From FW021-bin31 sp964558275 (GTDB lineage Bacteria > Bacteroidota > Bacteroidia > Chitinophagales > Chitinophagaceae): DNA of 31,684 nucleotides. The position numbers and the translations under genes were made by a program. The notes beneath the pieces were generated by a model. That model was not told the DNA's origin. It did no database searches and was given only the letters and a program-made list of their open reading frames with translations. Where the stretch lies: the NCBI GenBank assembly GCA_964558275.1, contig CAZLDH010000009.1:1-31684 (forward strand). The letters are read 5' to 3'. Positions 7,889 to 16,862 of the stretch are shown piece by piece; the first letter of the stretch is position 1; each line of letters begins with the position of its first letter.

Positions 7889-9010
7889 ATGAAAATAGGA
7901 ATTTTAGGAGGTGGACAATTAGGGTATATGTTTTTGCAAAATGCCTTACAATATCCGGTTGAAATCCACATGTTGGATCCCAATAAAAATGCTTCCTGTG
8001 CGAAGCATTGCCATCATTTTGTTCAGGGTGATTTTGCGGATTATCAGACCGTTGTTGACTTTGGAAAGGATTTGGATGCCATAGGCATTGAAATAGAACA
8101 TGTGAATGTAGAAGCTTTGCGCCATTTGAAATCTTTGGGTAAAAGAATTGTTCCCGATCCTGAAGCCTTGGCTATCATCCAGGATAAATCTGTGCAGAAG
8201 CAATTTTATATTAAGAATGACATCCCTACAGCTCCATCCTTTGCGTTGGAAAACTGGGAAGAATTGGCTCACAAAGAGGTGGCATATCCCGTTTTTCAAA
8301 AAGCGAATAAAGGAGGATATGACGGGAAAGGGGTACAATATTTGGCTTCTAAAAATGATTTAGATCAACAGCTGAAAGTGCCCTCCATTTATGAAACCCC
8401 GGCTGATATGGGGAAGGAATTGGCAGTCGTAGTTGTTTCGGATGGGAATGGTAATGTGGTAAGCTATCCTGTTGTAGAGCTTGTTTTCAATCAGGAATAT
8501 AATTTGTTGGATTATCTGTTGCTGCCTTCTACCATTGATGAAGAGTTGGCGCAGAAAGCAGGGGAAATAGGAAGGAAAGTGGTGGCTGCTTTAGATTCTC
8601 CCGGTGTCTTTGCTGTGGAATTATTTCAAAATAAGGATAGAACAATTTGGGTGAATGAAACGGCTTGTCGTGTACATAATAGTGGACATTCTACCATAGA
8701 GGCTGCTTATAGTTCTCAATTTGATCAGATGCTGCGTGTATTGACAGGGCTTCCGCTTGGAAGTACGAAATTATACAGTACTTCTGCCATGGTTAACCTG
8801 ATTGGAGCAGAAGGTGAATGTGGTCCGGCTTATATAGAAAATCAGGATAAAATATTGGATATTTCCGGTGTGTATTTGCATTGGTACAATAAAGCGGAAA
8901 AACGTCCGGGAAGAAAGATGGGACATGTGACGCTGGTAAATGAAGATTTAGAAGAGCTAAAGAAAAATATTGAAAAAGTAAATAAAACCGTAAAAGTAAT
9001 TACAAAATGA
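7889..9010 (+). CDS. purK: 5-(carboxyamino)imidazole ribonucleotide synthase
   Basis: PurK uses ATP and bicarbonate to turn AIR into N5-CAIR in purine synthesis. The 373 residues have the ATP-grasp layout: GGGQLGYM at 7-14, QDKSVQKQF at 98-106, the flexible glycine loop GGYDGKGV at 142-149, and VNETACRVHNSGH in the C-terminal third, which matches the PurK RxHNSGH signature. The stop codon overlaps the purE start by four bases (ATGA), so the two are translationally coupled. A TACCTTCG stretch ends only six bases before the ATG and could be a promoter variant giving an almost leaderless mRNA. The gap from menA holds two copies of AAAGCTTAAAGC (7827 and 7848) of no evident function. Confidence 0.95.
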   Translation: MKIGILGGGQLGYMFLQNALQYPVEIHMLDPNKNASCAKHCHHFVQGDFADYQTVVDFGKDLDAIGIEIEHVNVEALRHLKSLGKRIVPDPEALAIIQDKSVQKQFYIKNDIPTAPSFALENWEELAHKEVAYPVFQKANKGGYDGKGVQYLASKNDLDQQLKVPSIYETPADMGKELAVVVVSDGNGNVVSYPVVELVFNQEYNLLDYLLLPSTIDEELAQKAGEIGRKVVAALDSPGVFAVELFQNKDRTIWVNETACRVHNSGHSTIEAAYSSQFDQMLRVLTGLPLGSTKLYSTSAMVNLIGAEGECGPAYIENQDKILDISGVYLHWYNKAEKRPGRKMGHVTLVNEDLEELKKNIEKVNKTVKVITK

Positions 9011-9510
9011 AAGTAGGAATTATCATGGGAAGCGATAGCGATCTTCCTGTAATGAAGCCGGCGGCGGATATTCTTGAAGCATTAGATGTAGCATACGAAC
9101 TTACAGTGGTATCTGCTCATCGAACGCCTGAGAGAATGTTTGAGTATGCCAAAACAGCCAAAGAAAGAGGTTTAGATGTGATTGTTGCCGGAGCCGGAGG
9201 TGCAGCTCATTTGCCGGGTATGGTGGCTTCGCTAACTACCTTGCCTGTGATAGGTGTCCCTGTAAAATCTTCAAACTCTATAGATGGTTGGGATTCGGTA
9301 CTTTCTATTTTACAAATGCCTAATGGCATTCCCGTGGCTACAGTAGCATTGAATGCGTCAAAGAATGCAGGTCTTCTTGCTGCCAGGATTATTGGGGTAA
9401 GCGATGAAAAAATCAGTCGTAATATGGCAGATTTCCAGCAGGGATTGAAAGATAGAGTAGCAAAGAAAGTGGCCGGGGTGAAGAAGGATTATGACAATAG
9501 TTTTGATTAA
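9007..9510 (+). CDS. purE: N5-carboxyaminoimidazole ribonucleotide mutase, class I
   Basis: PurE moves the carboxyl group of N5-CAIR to carbon 4, giving CAIR, directly after PurK. The 167 residues show the class I signatures: MGSDSDLPVM at 7-16, SAHRTPERM at 36-44, and AGAGGAAHLPGM near 61-72. The presence of purK supports class I over the animal-type class II enzyme, which uses AIR directly. It overlaps purK by ATGA. After the stop come a 106-bp structured element and a palindrome, then the convergent poxB. Confidence 0.96.
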   Translation: MKVGIIMGSDSDLPVMKPAADILEALDVAYELTVVSAHRTPERMFEYAKTAKERGLDVIVAGAGGAAHLPGMVASLTTLPVIGVPVKSSNSIDGWDSVLSILQMPNGIPVATVALNASKNAGLLAARIIGVSDEKISRNMADFQQGLKDRVAKKVAGVKKDYDNSFD

Positions 9511-9523
9511 CCCGGATTATTCA

Positions 9524-9629
9524 TGGTTTTAGCTTCATGTAGATGTGAGGCGTCAAAACCTGAAGCTGTAGTAGTCTACTGTCTCTATGGGCATAGAGAC
9601 AACGAAACAGATGCATGAAGATAAAACCA
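9524..9629. other. Structured inverted-repeat element between purE and poxB
   Basis: The ends 9524-9539 and 9614-9629 pair over 16 positions with one mismatch. Inside, 9580-9589 pairs perfectly with 9592-9601 as a tight hairpin of up to 10 bp, and GTAGTCTAC at 9571-9579 is a smaller one. No T tract follows, so it is not a standard intrinsic terminator. Possible identities are a small non-autonomous palindromic element, a folded non-coding RNA or 3' UTR structure of purE, or a termination structure of unusual form. No transposon-style target duplication was recognised. Confidence 0.6.
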
Positions 9630-9635
9630 AACGTT

Positions 9636-9653
9636 TTCCTCAAATTTGAGGAA
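9636..9653. repeat. 18-bp perfect palindrome downstream of poxB
   Basis: TTCCTCAAATTTGAGGAA is its own reverse complement. It lies 25 bp past the poxB stop, just outside the structured element. In RNA it would form a stem of about 7 bp with a small loop. It may help end the convergent purE and poxB transcripts or bind a dimeric protein. A T-rich stretch precedes it on the plus strand but no U tail follows. Confidence 0.55.
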
Positions 9654-9678
9654 TAGGAATCATATCGATTTAAAAGAC

Positions 9679-11421
9679 TTATCCCAACAACGACTTTAAA
9701 TGTCCAATATTACTTTTGACAATATCCAATACTTCATCTGTTTTTCCGTCCACCAATAAACGGGTAATGGCCTTGGTGAAACCTTTCACCTGATCGAAAT
9801 CTACATGTGGCGGCATTGCGAGTGCATCCGGATCAGTATAAACATTCACCAGTACCGGTCCATCAGTGGAGAGCGCTTCTTTCATTGTAGAAGTAACCTC
9901 ATCAGGATGCTCAATTTTAAAAGTACTGAATCCCATAGGTTTGGCTACTTCATCAAAAGGCGGGTTAACCATATCAGTCTGCCAGTCTTCATAACCGGCT
10001 ACTTCCATTTCTAATTTCACCATTCCTAAAACGCGGTTGTTGAATACAATGATTTTTATTGGCAGTTGATATTGAGCAATAGTCATTAAATCTCCAAAAA
10101 GCATAGAAATACCACCATCTCCACTGAAAGAAATGACCTGTCTGTCCGGACAACTTAAAGATGCACCAATAGCCATAGGCATAGCATCTGCCATGGATCC
10201 GTGATTAAAAGATCCTGTGAGATATCGATTTTTCTTCCCTTTGAGGAATCTTGCTGCCCAAACGGCGCTCATTCCGGTATCTACGGTAAAAATAGCATCG
10301 TCTGTTGCCAGTTTATCAATTGTGTAGGCAATGTATTCCGGATGAATTTCTTTCTCTTTACCTTTATTTTTGACGTATATCATCAAATCCTCTTCCGTTT
10401 TCTTAAACTTTTTCTGATTGTTTTTAAGGAATTTATTTTCTGATTGCTGGTTTATTAAAGGAAGTAATGCTTTAAGTGTATCTTTTATATCTCCTGCTAA
10501 GCCTATATCTACTTTGGCTCTGCGTCCCAATCGTTCCGGCTGAATATCCACCTGAACGATGGTGTTGTCATCCGGAAGAAACTCAGAATAAGGGAAATCT
10601 GTTCCCAACATGACCAGTACATCGGATTCTTTCATTGCTTCATAACCCGATTTGTGTCCTAATAATCCATTCATGCCTGCTTTATAAGGATTGTCATCTG
10701 TTTCAAAGAAAATTTTCCCTCTGAAGGAGTAAGTGATTGGCGCATTTAGCTTTTCTGCTAATGACAAAACTTCCTTTTTGGCATAACGGCAACCATGTCC
10801 GCAATAAAGCGTAATTTTTTTATTTTTATTTAATAGCTCAGCTAGTTTTTGGAGGTCTTCATCTGTAGGACGGTAGATGGTTTTAGGTCGATAGTTGTGG
10901 GTTGAAGTAGGAATTTCGCTTGTTTTGGCAGAAGCAACATCTCCCGGCAGACCCACTACCGCAACACCACGATCCTGAGTAGCATGTTGTATGGCAGTTT
11001 GCATGATATGGCTAAATTGCTTTGGGGTACTTGCGGTATAAACATATTTACTACAATCTTCAAATAACTTCATTGGGTTTGTTTCCTGAAAGTTATCCTG
11101 CCCTAATTTATCGGTATTGATGGTACTGGCAATGGCTATTACCGGATTGCCTGCACGATTGGCATCATATAAACCGTTTACTAAATGTACATGTCCGGGA
11201 CCACTGCTTCCCATGCAGCATCCTATTCCTTCTAATTCTGCATCCATAGAAGCTGCGTAGGCTCCCGCTTCTTCATGACGCACATGAATCCATTTTAATC
11301 TGCCATCTCTTCTAATTGCATCATTTACAGGATTTAGACTATCACCGGTGACGGCATATACTCTCTTTACACCAGTATCTACTAGCATTTCTACTAAAAG
11401 ATCCGAAACATTTTTTGCCAT
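9679..11421 (-). CDS. poxB: PoxB-type pyruvate:quinone oxidoreductase (TPP-dependent)
   Basis: The 580 residues align end to end with PoxB, which decarboxylates pyruvate to acetate and CO2 and passes electrons via FAD to membrane quinone. VTGDSLN at 24-30 and RHEEAGAYAA at 48-57 carry the catalytic Glu50 that activates thiamine diphosphate. SGPGHVHLVNGLYDANR, NFQETNP and VVGLPGDVA recall E. coli PoxB closely. The TPP/Mg motif GDGG at 434-437 ends at NN 461-462. Acetolactate synthase and other TPP enzymes share the fold, but the GDSLN and FQET motifs favour PoxB. The C-terminus is the membrane-docking part in E. coli; here it has no obvious amphipathic helix that can be matched by eye. It is divergent from thiL, whose product makes the TPP cofactor. 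Confidence 0.87.
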   Translation of the reverse strand: MAKNVSDLLVEMLVDTGVKRVYAVTGDSLNPVNDAIRRDGRLKWIHVRHEEAGAYAASMDAELEGIGCCMGSSGPGHVHLVNGLYDANRAGNPVIAIASTINTDKLGQDNFQETNPMKLFEDCSKYVYTASTPKQFSHIMQTAIQHATQDRGVAVVGLPGDVASAKTSEIPTSTHNYRPKTIYRPTDEDLQKLAELLNKNKKITLYCGHGCRYAKKEVLSLAEKLNAPITYSFRGKIFFETDDNPYKAGMNGLLGHKSGYEAMKESDVLVMLGTDFPYSEFLPDDNTIVQVDIQPERLGRRAKVDIGLAGDIKDTLKALLPLINQQSENKFLKNNQKKFKKTEEDLMIYVKNKGKEKEIHPEYIAYTIDKLATDDAIFTVDTGMSAVWAARFLKGKKNRYLTGSFNHGSMADAMPMAIGASLSCPDRQVISFSGDGGISMLFGDLMTIAQYQLPIKIIVFNNRVLGMVKLEMEVAGYEDWQTDMVNPPFDEVAKPMGFSTFKIEHPDEVTSTMKEALSTDGPVLVNVYTDPDALAMPPHVDFDQVKGFTKAITRLLVDGKTDEVLDIVKSNIGHLKSLLG

Positions 11422-11591
11422 GAGTATATATTTTTAGATTGAATGAAAGTTTTCTCTTTCAAGGTAGGCATTTTTAATAAAACTGAAATGTACTTTTATG
11501 AGTTTATCATTCCCTTTACAATTAACAGGGGGTAAATTCATTTTTATTGGATGTTCTTGGGGCTTATCTTTTACAATTAACACCAATACTT

Positions 11592-11599
11592 TATCTTTG
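11592..11599 (+). promoter_or_regulatory. Bacteroidota -7 promoter element for thiL
   Basis: TATCTTTG is an exact TAnnTTTG match, with a TTTA at 11570-11573 as a possible -33 half 18 bp upstream. It predicts a leader of about 40-45 bases. The 226-bp gap shared with the divergent poxB also holds two copies of TTTACAATTAACA (11515 and 11570). No TPP riboswitch pattern was seen. Confidence 0.5.
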
Positions 11600-11647
11600 T
11601 CTTCTTATTGAAAAAATGTTTTAGGTATATTAAAATATTCACAGGGT

Positions 11648-12685
11648 ATGAGTAATCAAAGAACGGATGTAGAAGATTTGGGGGAATTTGGATTGATTGA
11701 TTTTCTAACAAAGAATATTGAAATCCAGAATGCAGAAACGATTTTAGGAGTAGGGGATGATGCCGCTGTAATGGATTATTATGGAAAGCAGACGGTCGTC
11801 TCCTCTGATATGTTGGTAGAAGGTGTTCATTTCGATTTGTCTTATGCACCTTTGAAGCATTTGGGATATAAGGCTGTCATTGTAAACTTGTCTGATATTT
11901 ATGCCATGAATGCTGAACCGCAGCAAGTATTGGTGAGTATTGCCGTTTCTAATAGATTTTCTGTGGAAGCATTGCATGAGCTTTATGAGGGAATGTATTT
12001 GGCTTGCAAGATATACAATGTAGATTTGGTAGGAGGGGATACCACTTCTTCTACTTCCGGGCTTGTGATTAGTGTAACGGCTTTAGGAGCTGTAGCTCCG
12101 GATCAATTTGTTCAAAGAGGAACCGCTAAGAAAGGGGATTTACTCTGTGTCTCCGGTGATTTGGGAGCTGCGTATATTGGATTGCAGTTGTTGGAACGAG
12201 AAAAGAGAATTTTTATGGAAAATCCGGAAGTGCAACCTGATTTGGGAACACATACCTACCCTTTAGAACGTTTTCTAAAACCTGAAGCCCGTAGGGATAT
12301 TGTAAAATTTTTCCATGAGCACGATATTAGACCTACTGCCATGATGGACGTGAGTGACGGTATTAGTTCTGATGTGAGACATATTTGTGATCAAAGTAAA
12401 TTGGGATGTGCAATTTATGAAGATAAATTGCCGGTTGATGAGCAAACAAAAAAGATTGCTTTAGATTTTAATATAGGTTACACAATCTGTGCACTTCAGG
12501 GGGGGGAGGATTATGAATTGTTATTTACCATTTCTCAGGAGGATTATGATAAAATAACAATATCTGAACAAATTAGTGTTATTGGTCACATGACGGAAGT
12601 TGAAGAAGGTGTTAAGCTTATAACTTCAAGCGGTGAAAAACATAAATTAAAACGGTTAGGATGGGATTCCTTCAAACAAGATTAA
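11648..12685 (+). CDS. thiL: Thiamine-phosphate kinase
   Basis: ThiL phosphorylates thiamine monophosphate to thiamine diphosphate, the active cofactor. The 345 residues follow the PurM/ThiL fold: LGEFGLIDFL at 11-20, GVGDDAAV at 35-41, VSSDMLVEGVHFDL at 51-64, VGGDTTSS near 126, MDVSDGISSD in the middle, and GGEDYELLFT towards the C-terminus. The last motif is encoded through a run of eight G (12499-12506), unusual in this AT-rich DNA but in frame. The beta-galactosidase gene follows 44 bp later on the same strand and may share the transcript, although the functions are unrelated. Confidence 0.95.
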   Translation: MSNQRTDVEDLGEFGLIDFLTKNIEIQNAETILGVGDDAAVMDYYGKQTVVSSDMLVEGVHFDLSYAPLKHLGYKAVIVNLSDIYAMNAEPQQVLVSIAVSNRFSVEALHELYEGMYLACKIYNVDLVGGDTTSSTSGLVISVTALGAVAPDQFVQRGTAKKGDLLCVSGDLGAAYIGLQLLEREKRIFMENPEVQPDLGTHTYPLERFLKPEARRDIVKFFHEHDIRPTAMMDVSDGISSDVRHICDQSKLGCAIYEDKLPVDEQTKKIALDFNIGYTICALQGGEDYELLFTISQEDYDKITISEQISVIGHMTEVEEGVKLITSSGEKHKLKRLGWDSFKQD

Positions 12686-12729
12686 AGGTTTTTTAAGATT
12701 GACCGTTGTTGAATAAATATTGTATAGAT

Positions 12730-15700
12730 ATGAAAAACCTGTTATTTTTAGTACTCTTACTATTTAGTTTTTCCTTAGCTACTGCTCAGGAGCCGGATTC
12801 TTCCTATTGGGAGAATGAATTTATTAATGAGGTAAATCGTGAACCTATGCATGCTCACTTTTTTGCCTATGAGCGTTTAGATTTGGCGAAAGAGAATAAA
12901 CCGGAGAATTCTACCTATTTTCAATCATTGAATGGAGACTGGAAATTTAAATGGGTTCCTAAACCGGCGGATCGACCTTTAGGATTTTGGAAAAAAGATT
13001 ATGATGCTTCACAATGGGATAATTTTAAGGTTCCGGCGATGTGGGAAGTAAATGGTTATGGATTTCCTATCTATACCAATGTGACCTATGATTTTGCTTA
13101 TTTATTGCCTCATGACAAGCCTAATCCTCCTTTTGTTCCACATCAATATAATCCGGTTGGTTCCTATCGAAAAGTGATTACAGTAGATAAGGATTGGAAT
13201 GGAAAGGATATTTATCTTCGTTTTGGTGCAGTTCGTTCGGCTTTTTATGTTTGGGTAAACGGACAATGGGTGGGCTATAGTGAAGATAGTAAATTAGCTG
13301 CCGAATTTAATGTAACAAAGTATATCAAACCCGGTCAGAAAAATGTTATTGCTTTTCAGGTTTATCGTTGGAGTGATGGTTCCTATATGGAAGATCAGGA
13401 TATGTGGCGCTTTGGTGGCGTAGAGAGATCGGTCTCTTTATTTGCCCGGAATAAAGTTCATATTCGGGATATTCATATTATTCCTGATTTAACGCATAAT
13501 TATAAAGACGGGAAATTGAACATTAGCCTTGATTTCTTGAATAATGCCAATCCTAAGTTAAAGAATTATCAGGCAGAAATTGCTTTAGTTGATGAGAATG
13601 GAAAAACGGTTAAAGCATCAGAAGTTCAGTTGGGGGATTCTTCTGATTATCAAAACATCGTTTTCAATATTAAAAACCCGAAGAAATGGACGGCTGAAAC
13701 GCCTAATTTATATAAAGTTTTTGTGAGCCTGAAGAACAAGTCCGGTCAAACTATAGAGGTGATTCCTCAAAGAACCGGATTTCGTAAAGTGGAGATTAAA
13801 AACAATAGCTTACTGGTGAATGGGAAGGCTATTTTAATTAAAGGAACAGATCGGCATGAAATGGATCCGTTGACCGGGCAATATGTTTCTCATCAACGGA
13901 TGGAACAGGATATTCGGTTGATGAAAAAATTCAACATCAATGCAGTGCGTACATCACATTATCCCAATGATCCATATTGGTATAAGCTGTGTGATGAATA
14001 TGGCATTTATTTAGTGGATGAAGCCAACTTGGAATCTCATGGAATGGGGTATGGGGAAAACTCTTTGGCAAAGAAACCGGATTGGTTTTTACAACACATT
14101 CAGCGTGACAAGAGAGCCGTTAAGCGTGATATCAATCATCCGAGTGTGATCATCTGGTCTATGGGGAATGAAGCCGGAATGGGAGTTAATTTTGAAAAAT
14201 GTTATCGTTGGATTAAGCAATATGACCCTTCTCGACCGGTTCAATATGAAAGAGCCGGAAACTCTGAATACACGGATATTTATTGTCCAATGTATCCATC
14301 TCCTCAAAATATGGTGAACTATGTAAAATCTCATGGTCCCAAAATTACTTTTTCCGGAGAGGTTCCGGGTGTGGGAAATACAAATAAAGCGAATGGAAAT
14401 AATGGAAATGTCGGAAATAATGAAAACGACCGTAAGCCATTTATTTTATGTGAATATGCTCATGCTATGGGGAATTCTATGGGGAATTTTAACGATTACT
14501 GGGATACTATTCGAACCTATTATCCGGCTATGCAAGGCGGATTTATCTGGGATTTTGTAGATCAGGGATTGCAAAAAGTAACTGACAGAGGCGATTCTAT
14601 CTGGGCTTATGGAGGAGATTATGGTGTGAATTTACCAAGCGATTACAACTTTAACTGTAATGGTTTTTTTGCTCCTGATCGTACGCCACATCCGGAGGCT
14701 TTTGAGGTGCGCTATCAATATCAGAATATACATACCACCGGAATTGATCCGATGACAGGAAAAGTTCAGATTTATAATGAAAACTTTTTCAAGGATTTGA
14801 GTAATGTATATATGGAATGGCAAGTGGTAGCTGACGGGAAAGTGATTCAGAAAGGGAAAATAGATAAAATAGAGGTGGAACCTCATGAAAAGAAGGAGTT
14901 GACCATTCATTATCGCTTACCCAAAATGGCTTATCATGATGTCTTTTTGAATGTTTATTATAAGACCAAAGAGGAAAAAGATTTGGTACCCGCCGGATGG
15001 ATGGTAGCAAAGGATCAAATTACGGTTATTCATCGGGATCGTCCTAATTTACAGTTGCAGGAAGCAGGAGAAGTGAAAGTGAAGGATAATGACAAAGAAA
15101 TAATTGTGAGTGGTGATAATTTTCAGGTGGTGTTTAATCATAAAACCGGATTAATAACCAACTATACGGTTCATGGGGAAAATTATATAAAAGCAGGTTA
15201 CAGTTTACGTCCAAATTTCTGGCGTGCGCCTACCGATAATGATATGGGCGCCGGTTTTCAGAAAAGACTAATCAATTGGAAGCGTTCCAGTCATGATCGA
15301 TTTTTGCTGGGATATACGATTGATCAAACGAATCCACAGAAAATCAAATTAAGTATGAAATTGGGACTGCCATACGTGCATGCAAAATTGCTGATAGATT
15401 ATGCAATTAATGGAAAAGGTGCAATGATTGTTTCTCAAAGTATGGAAGCAAATACCTCTAAAAAAGTACCGATGCTTCCTAAATTTGGTATGCAAATGAT
15501 GCTACCGAAATCTTTTAGTCACATGAAGTGGTATGGTCGCGGACCACACGAGAGCTATTGGGATCGAAAAGATGCTGAGTTTGTAGGCGTTTATCAATCT
15601 ACAGTGAGTCAGCAATATCACAAAAATTATGTTCGTCCGCAGGAGAGTGGAAATAAATCCGATATTCGCTGGCTGGAATTAACCAATGACGCCGGGGTAG

Positions 15701-15957
15701 GATTGCGAATTTCTTCTGATACGTTAATTAATATCAACGCCCTACCTTATTTAAATAAAGATTTGGATGAAGGATTGGAAAAACATAATGCGCATTCCGG
15801 GGAATTGGTTCCCAGAGATATGACAGTGCTGAGTATCGATCTGCAACAAATGGGATTAGGTGGAACAAATTCCTGGGGTACCTGGCCATTGAAGCAATAT
15901 CTGCTTCCATATAAGGACTATAGTTATCAATTTAAGATAATGCCGATACAGAAATAG
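12730..15957 (+). CDS. Secreted GH2 beta-galactosidase (LacZ type)
   Basis: The long frame opens at a TTG at 12706, but the ATG at 12730 gives a clean signal peptide (hydrophobic core, then ATAQ), so the 1075-residue product is exported. Domains follow LacZ: a sugar-binding jelly roll, two Ig-like domains around the TIM barrel, and a C-terminal beta-sandwich (small chain). In the barrel, TDRHEMDPLTG supplies the active-site His, SMGNEAGMG the acid/base Glu481, and ILCEYAHAMGNSMGNF the nucleophile Glu575. WDFVDQG and the FWRAPTDND motif of the last domain are also present. An Asn/Gly-rich stretch (about residues 547-567) lies just ahead of the nucleophile strand. Sugar specificity beyond beta-galactoside is inferred from the family. 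No SusC/D partner is nearby. Confidence 0.92.
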   Translation: MKNLLFLVLLLFSFSLATAQEPDSSYWENEFINEVNREPMHAHFFAYERLDLAKENKPENSTYFQSLNGDWKFKWVPKPADRPLGFWKKDYDASQWDNFKVPAMWEVNGYGFPIYTNVTYDFAYLLPHDKPNPPFVPHQYNPVGSYRKVITVDKDWNGKDIYLRFGAVRSAFYVWVNGQWVGYSEDSKLAAEFNVTKYIKPGQKNVIAFQVYRWSDGSYMEDQDMWRFGGVERSVSLFARNKVHIRDIHIIPDLTHNYKDGKLNISLDFLNNANPKLKNYQAEIALVDENGKTVKASEVQLGDSSDYQNIVFNIKNPKKWTAETPNLYKVFVSLKNKSGQTIEVIPQRTGFRKVEIKNNSLLVNGKAILIKGTDRHEMDPLTGQYVSHQRMEQDIRLMKKFNINAVRTSHYPNDPYWYKLCDEYGIYLVDEANLESHGMGYGENSLAKKPDWFLQHIQRDKRAVKRDINHPSVIIWSMGNEAGMGVNFEKCYRWIKQYDPSRPVQYERAGNSEYTDIYCPMYPSPQNMVNYVKSHGPKITFSGEVPGVGNTNKANGNNGNVGNNENDRKPFILCEYAHAMGNSMGNFNDYWDTIRTYYPAMQGGFIWDFVDQGLQKVTDRGDSIWAYGGDYGVNLPSDYNFNCNGFFAPDRTPHPEAFEVRYQYQNIHTTGIDPMTGKVQIYNENFFKDLSNVYMEWQVVADGKVIQKGKIDKIEVEPHEKKELTIHYRLPKMAYHDVFLNVYYKTKEEKDLVPAGWMVAKDQITVIHRDRPNLQLQEAGEVKVKDNDKEIIVSGDNFQVVFNHKTGLITNYTVHGENYIKAGYSLRPNFWRAPTDNDMGAGFQKRLINWKRSSHDRFLLGYTIDQTNPQKIKLSMKLGLPYVHAKLLIDYAINGKGAMIVSQSMEANTSKKVPMLPKFGMQMMLPKSFSHMKWYGRGPHESYWDRKDAEFVGVYQSTVSQQYHKNYVRPQESGNKSDIRWLELTNDAGVGLRISSDTLININALPYLNKDLDEGLEKHNAHSGELVPRDMTVLSIDLQQMGLGGTNSWGTWPLKQYLLPYKDYSYQFKIMPIQK

Positions 15958-16013
15958 AGGAGATTTTTATGAATCCATTAGAATGGGGATAAATTATTGC
16001 ATCCGGTGATTAT

Positions 16014-16862
16014 TTAGGGCTGTTTTATTTTGATAATAATTCCTATAAAAGAAGCAATGGCAGTCAAGATGAAAAATAACAGACTGATGGCTACTGCTTC
16101 TGTAGAAATAACTCCCAACAAAGGAGCTCCGGCGACAAATACTATTTCTCTAGCTCCTGCGCCACCGATAGTAAATGGAATGACGGCAGCCACTGAACTT
16201 AATAAAAATAATAAAAAATAAGCAAGTAAATCACCTTCTATGTGCAAGGCGCGGATAATAAAAAATACACTGATGATCTGTAATAGTTGAATGCCCAGAG
16301 ACCAGATGGAGGTCTTGAATACAATAGGGCTATAGATTGGGAATAATAGATGAAGTAGCCAAATGGCGATTCCGAAACCTGCAAAATAAATAATCAATAG
16401 TCCCCAATCCGGAAAAGGAAGCCAGTCATTGGGCAGCGTTCCTATACTTCCGAAAACGGCAATAAGAAATCCCAGTAGGGCTAATCCGTTTAATCGATCT
16501 ATTAAGGTTGCAGAAACCAATTTTTTAACTGGCTTATGGTAGGCTTTATAAAGAAAATGAACTTTATATCCGTCTCCTCCAATGCCGCCGGGTAAAAACA
16601 GATTATAAAACATACCCTTGTAATAGAGCTTTAAGTTTAAAAAGTAGCCTAAGGGGAGTCCCAGTGTTCTATAGAAACATAAAGCGCGCCTCGCACTGAG
16701 GATTTGAGAAAAATTAAAAAATAGAAAAGCAATAAACAGCCAGCCAAAATTGGCATGGGATAGCAGTTCCCAAGTCTGTTTCCAGCTTATTTTACTAAAA
16801 ATGAGATATAAAGCCAGTCCGGAGAGCCCAATTTTGAGTGTCCACTTCAGCCAGGGTTTCAT
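16014..16862 (-). CDS. LPG-synthase-type (UPF0104) integral membrane protein
   Basis: The 282 residues are almost all membrane helices (about seven or eight). NLFLPGGIGGDGYKVHFL near 88-105 and AAVIPFTIGGAGAREIVF near 223-240 are the conserved cytoplasmic-side motifs of the lysylphosphatidylglycerol-synthase transmembrane domain family (PF03706). The soluble aminoacyl-transfer domain of MprF is absent, so it is not an MprF. Stand-alone members often sit beside polyprenyl-phosphate glycosyltransferases and are thought to move lipids or lipid-linked sugars across the membrane; that role is inferred. Its start overlaps the stop of the GT2 gene by four bases (ATGA), showing tight coupling as the last gene of the cassette. 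Confidence 0.82.
   Translation of the reverse strand: MKPWLKWTLKIGLSGLALYLIFSKISWKQTWELLSHANFGWLFIAFLFFNFSQILSARRALCFYRTLGLPLGYFLNLKLYYKGMFYNLFLPGGIGGDGYKVHFLYKAYHKPVKKLVSATLIDRLNGLALLGFLIAVFGSIGTLPNDWLPFPDWGLLIIYFAGFGIAIWLLHLLFPIYSPIVFKTSIWSLGIQLLQIISVFFIIRALHIEGDLLAYFLLFLLSSVAAVIPFTIGGAGAREIVFVAGAPLLGVISTEAVAISLLFFILTAIASFIGIIIKIKQP

Noticed and set aside
11422..11647. TPP riboswitch ahead of thiL or poxB
   Set aside because: The conserved CTGAGA-type thi-box was not found on either strand.
12706..12729. TTG start of the beta-galactosidase eight codons upstream
   Set aside because: It would place polar residues before a clean signal peptide that begins at the ATG 12730.
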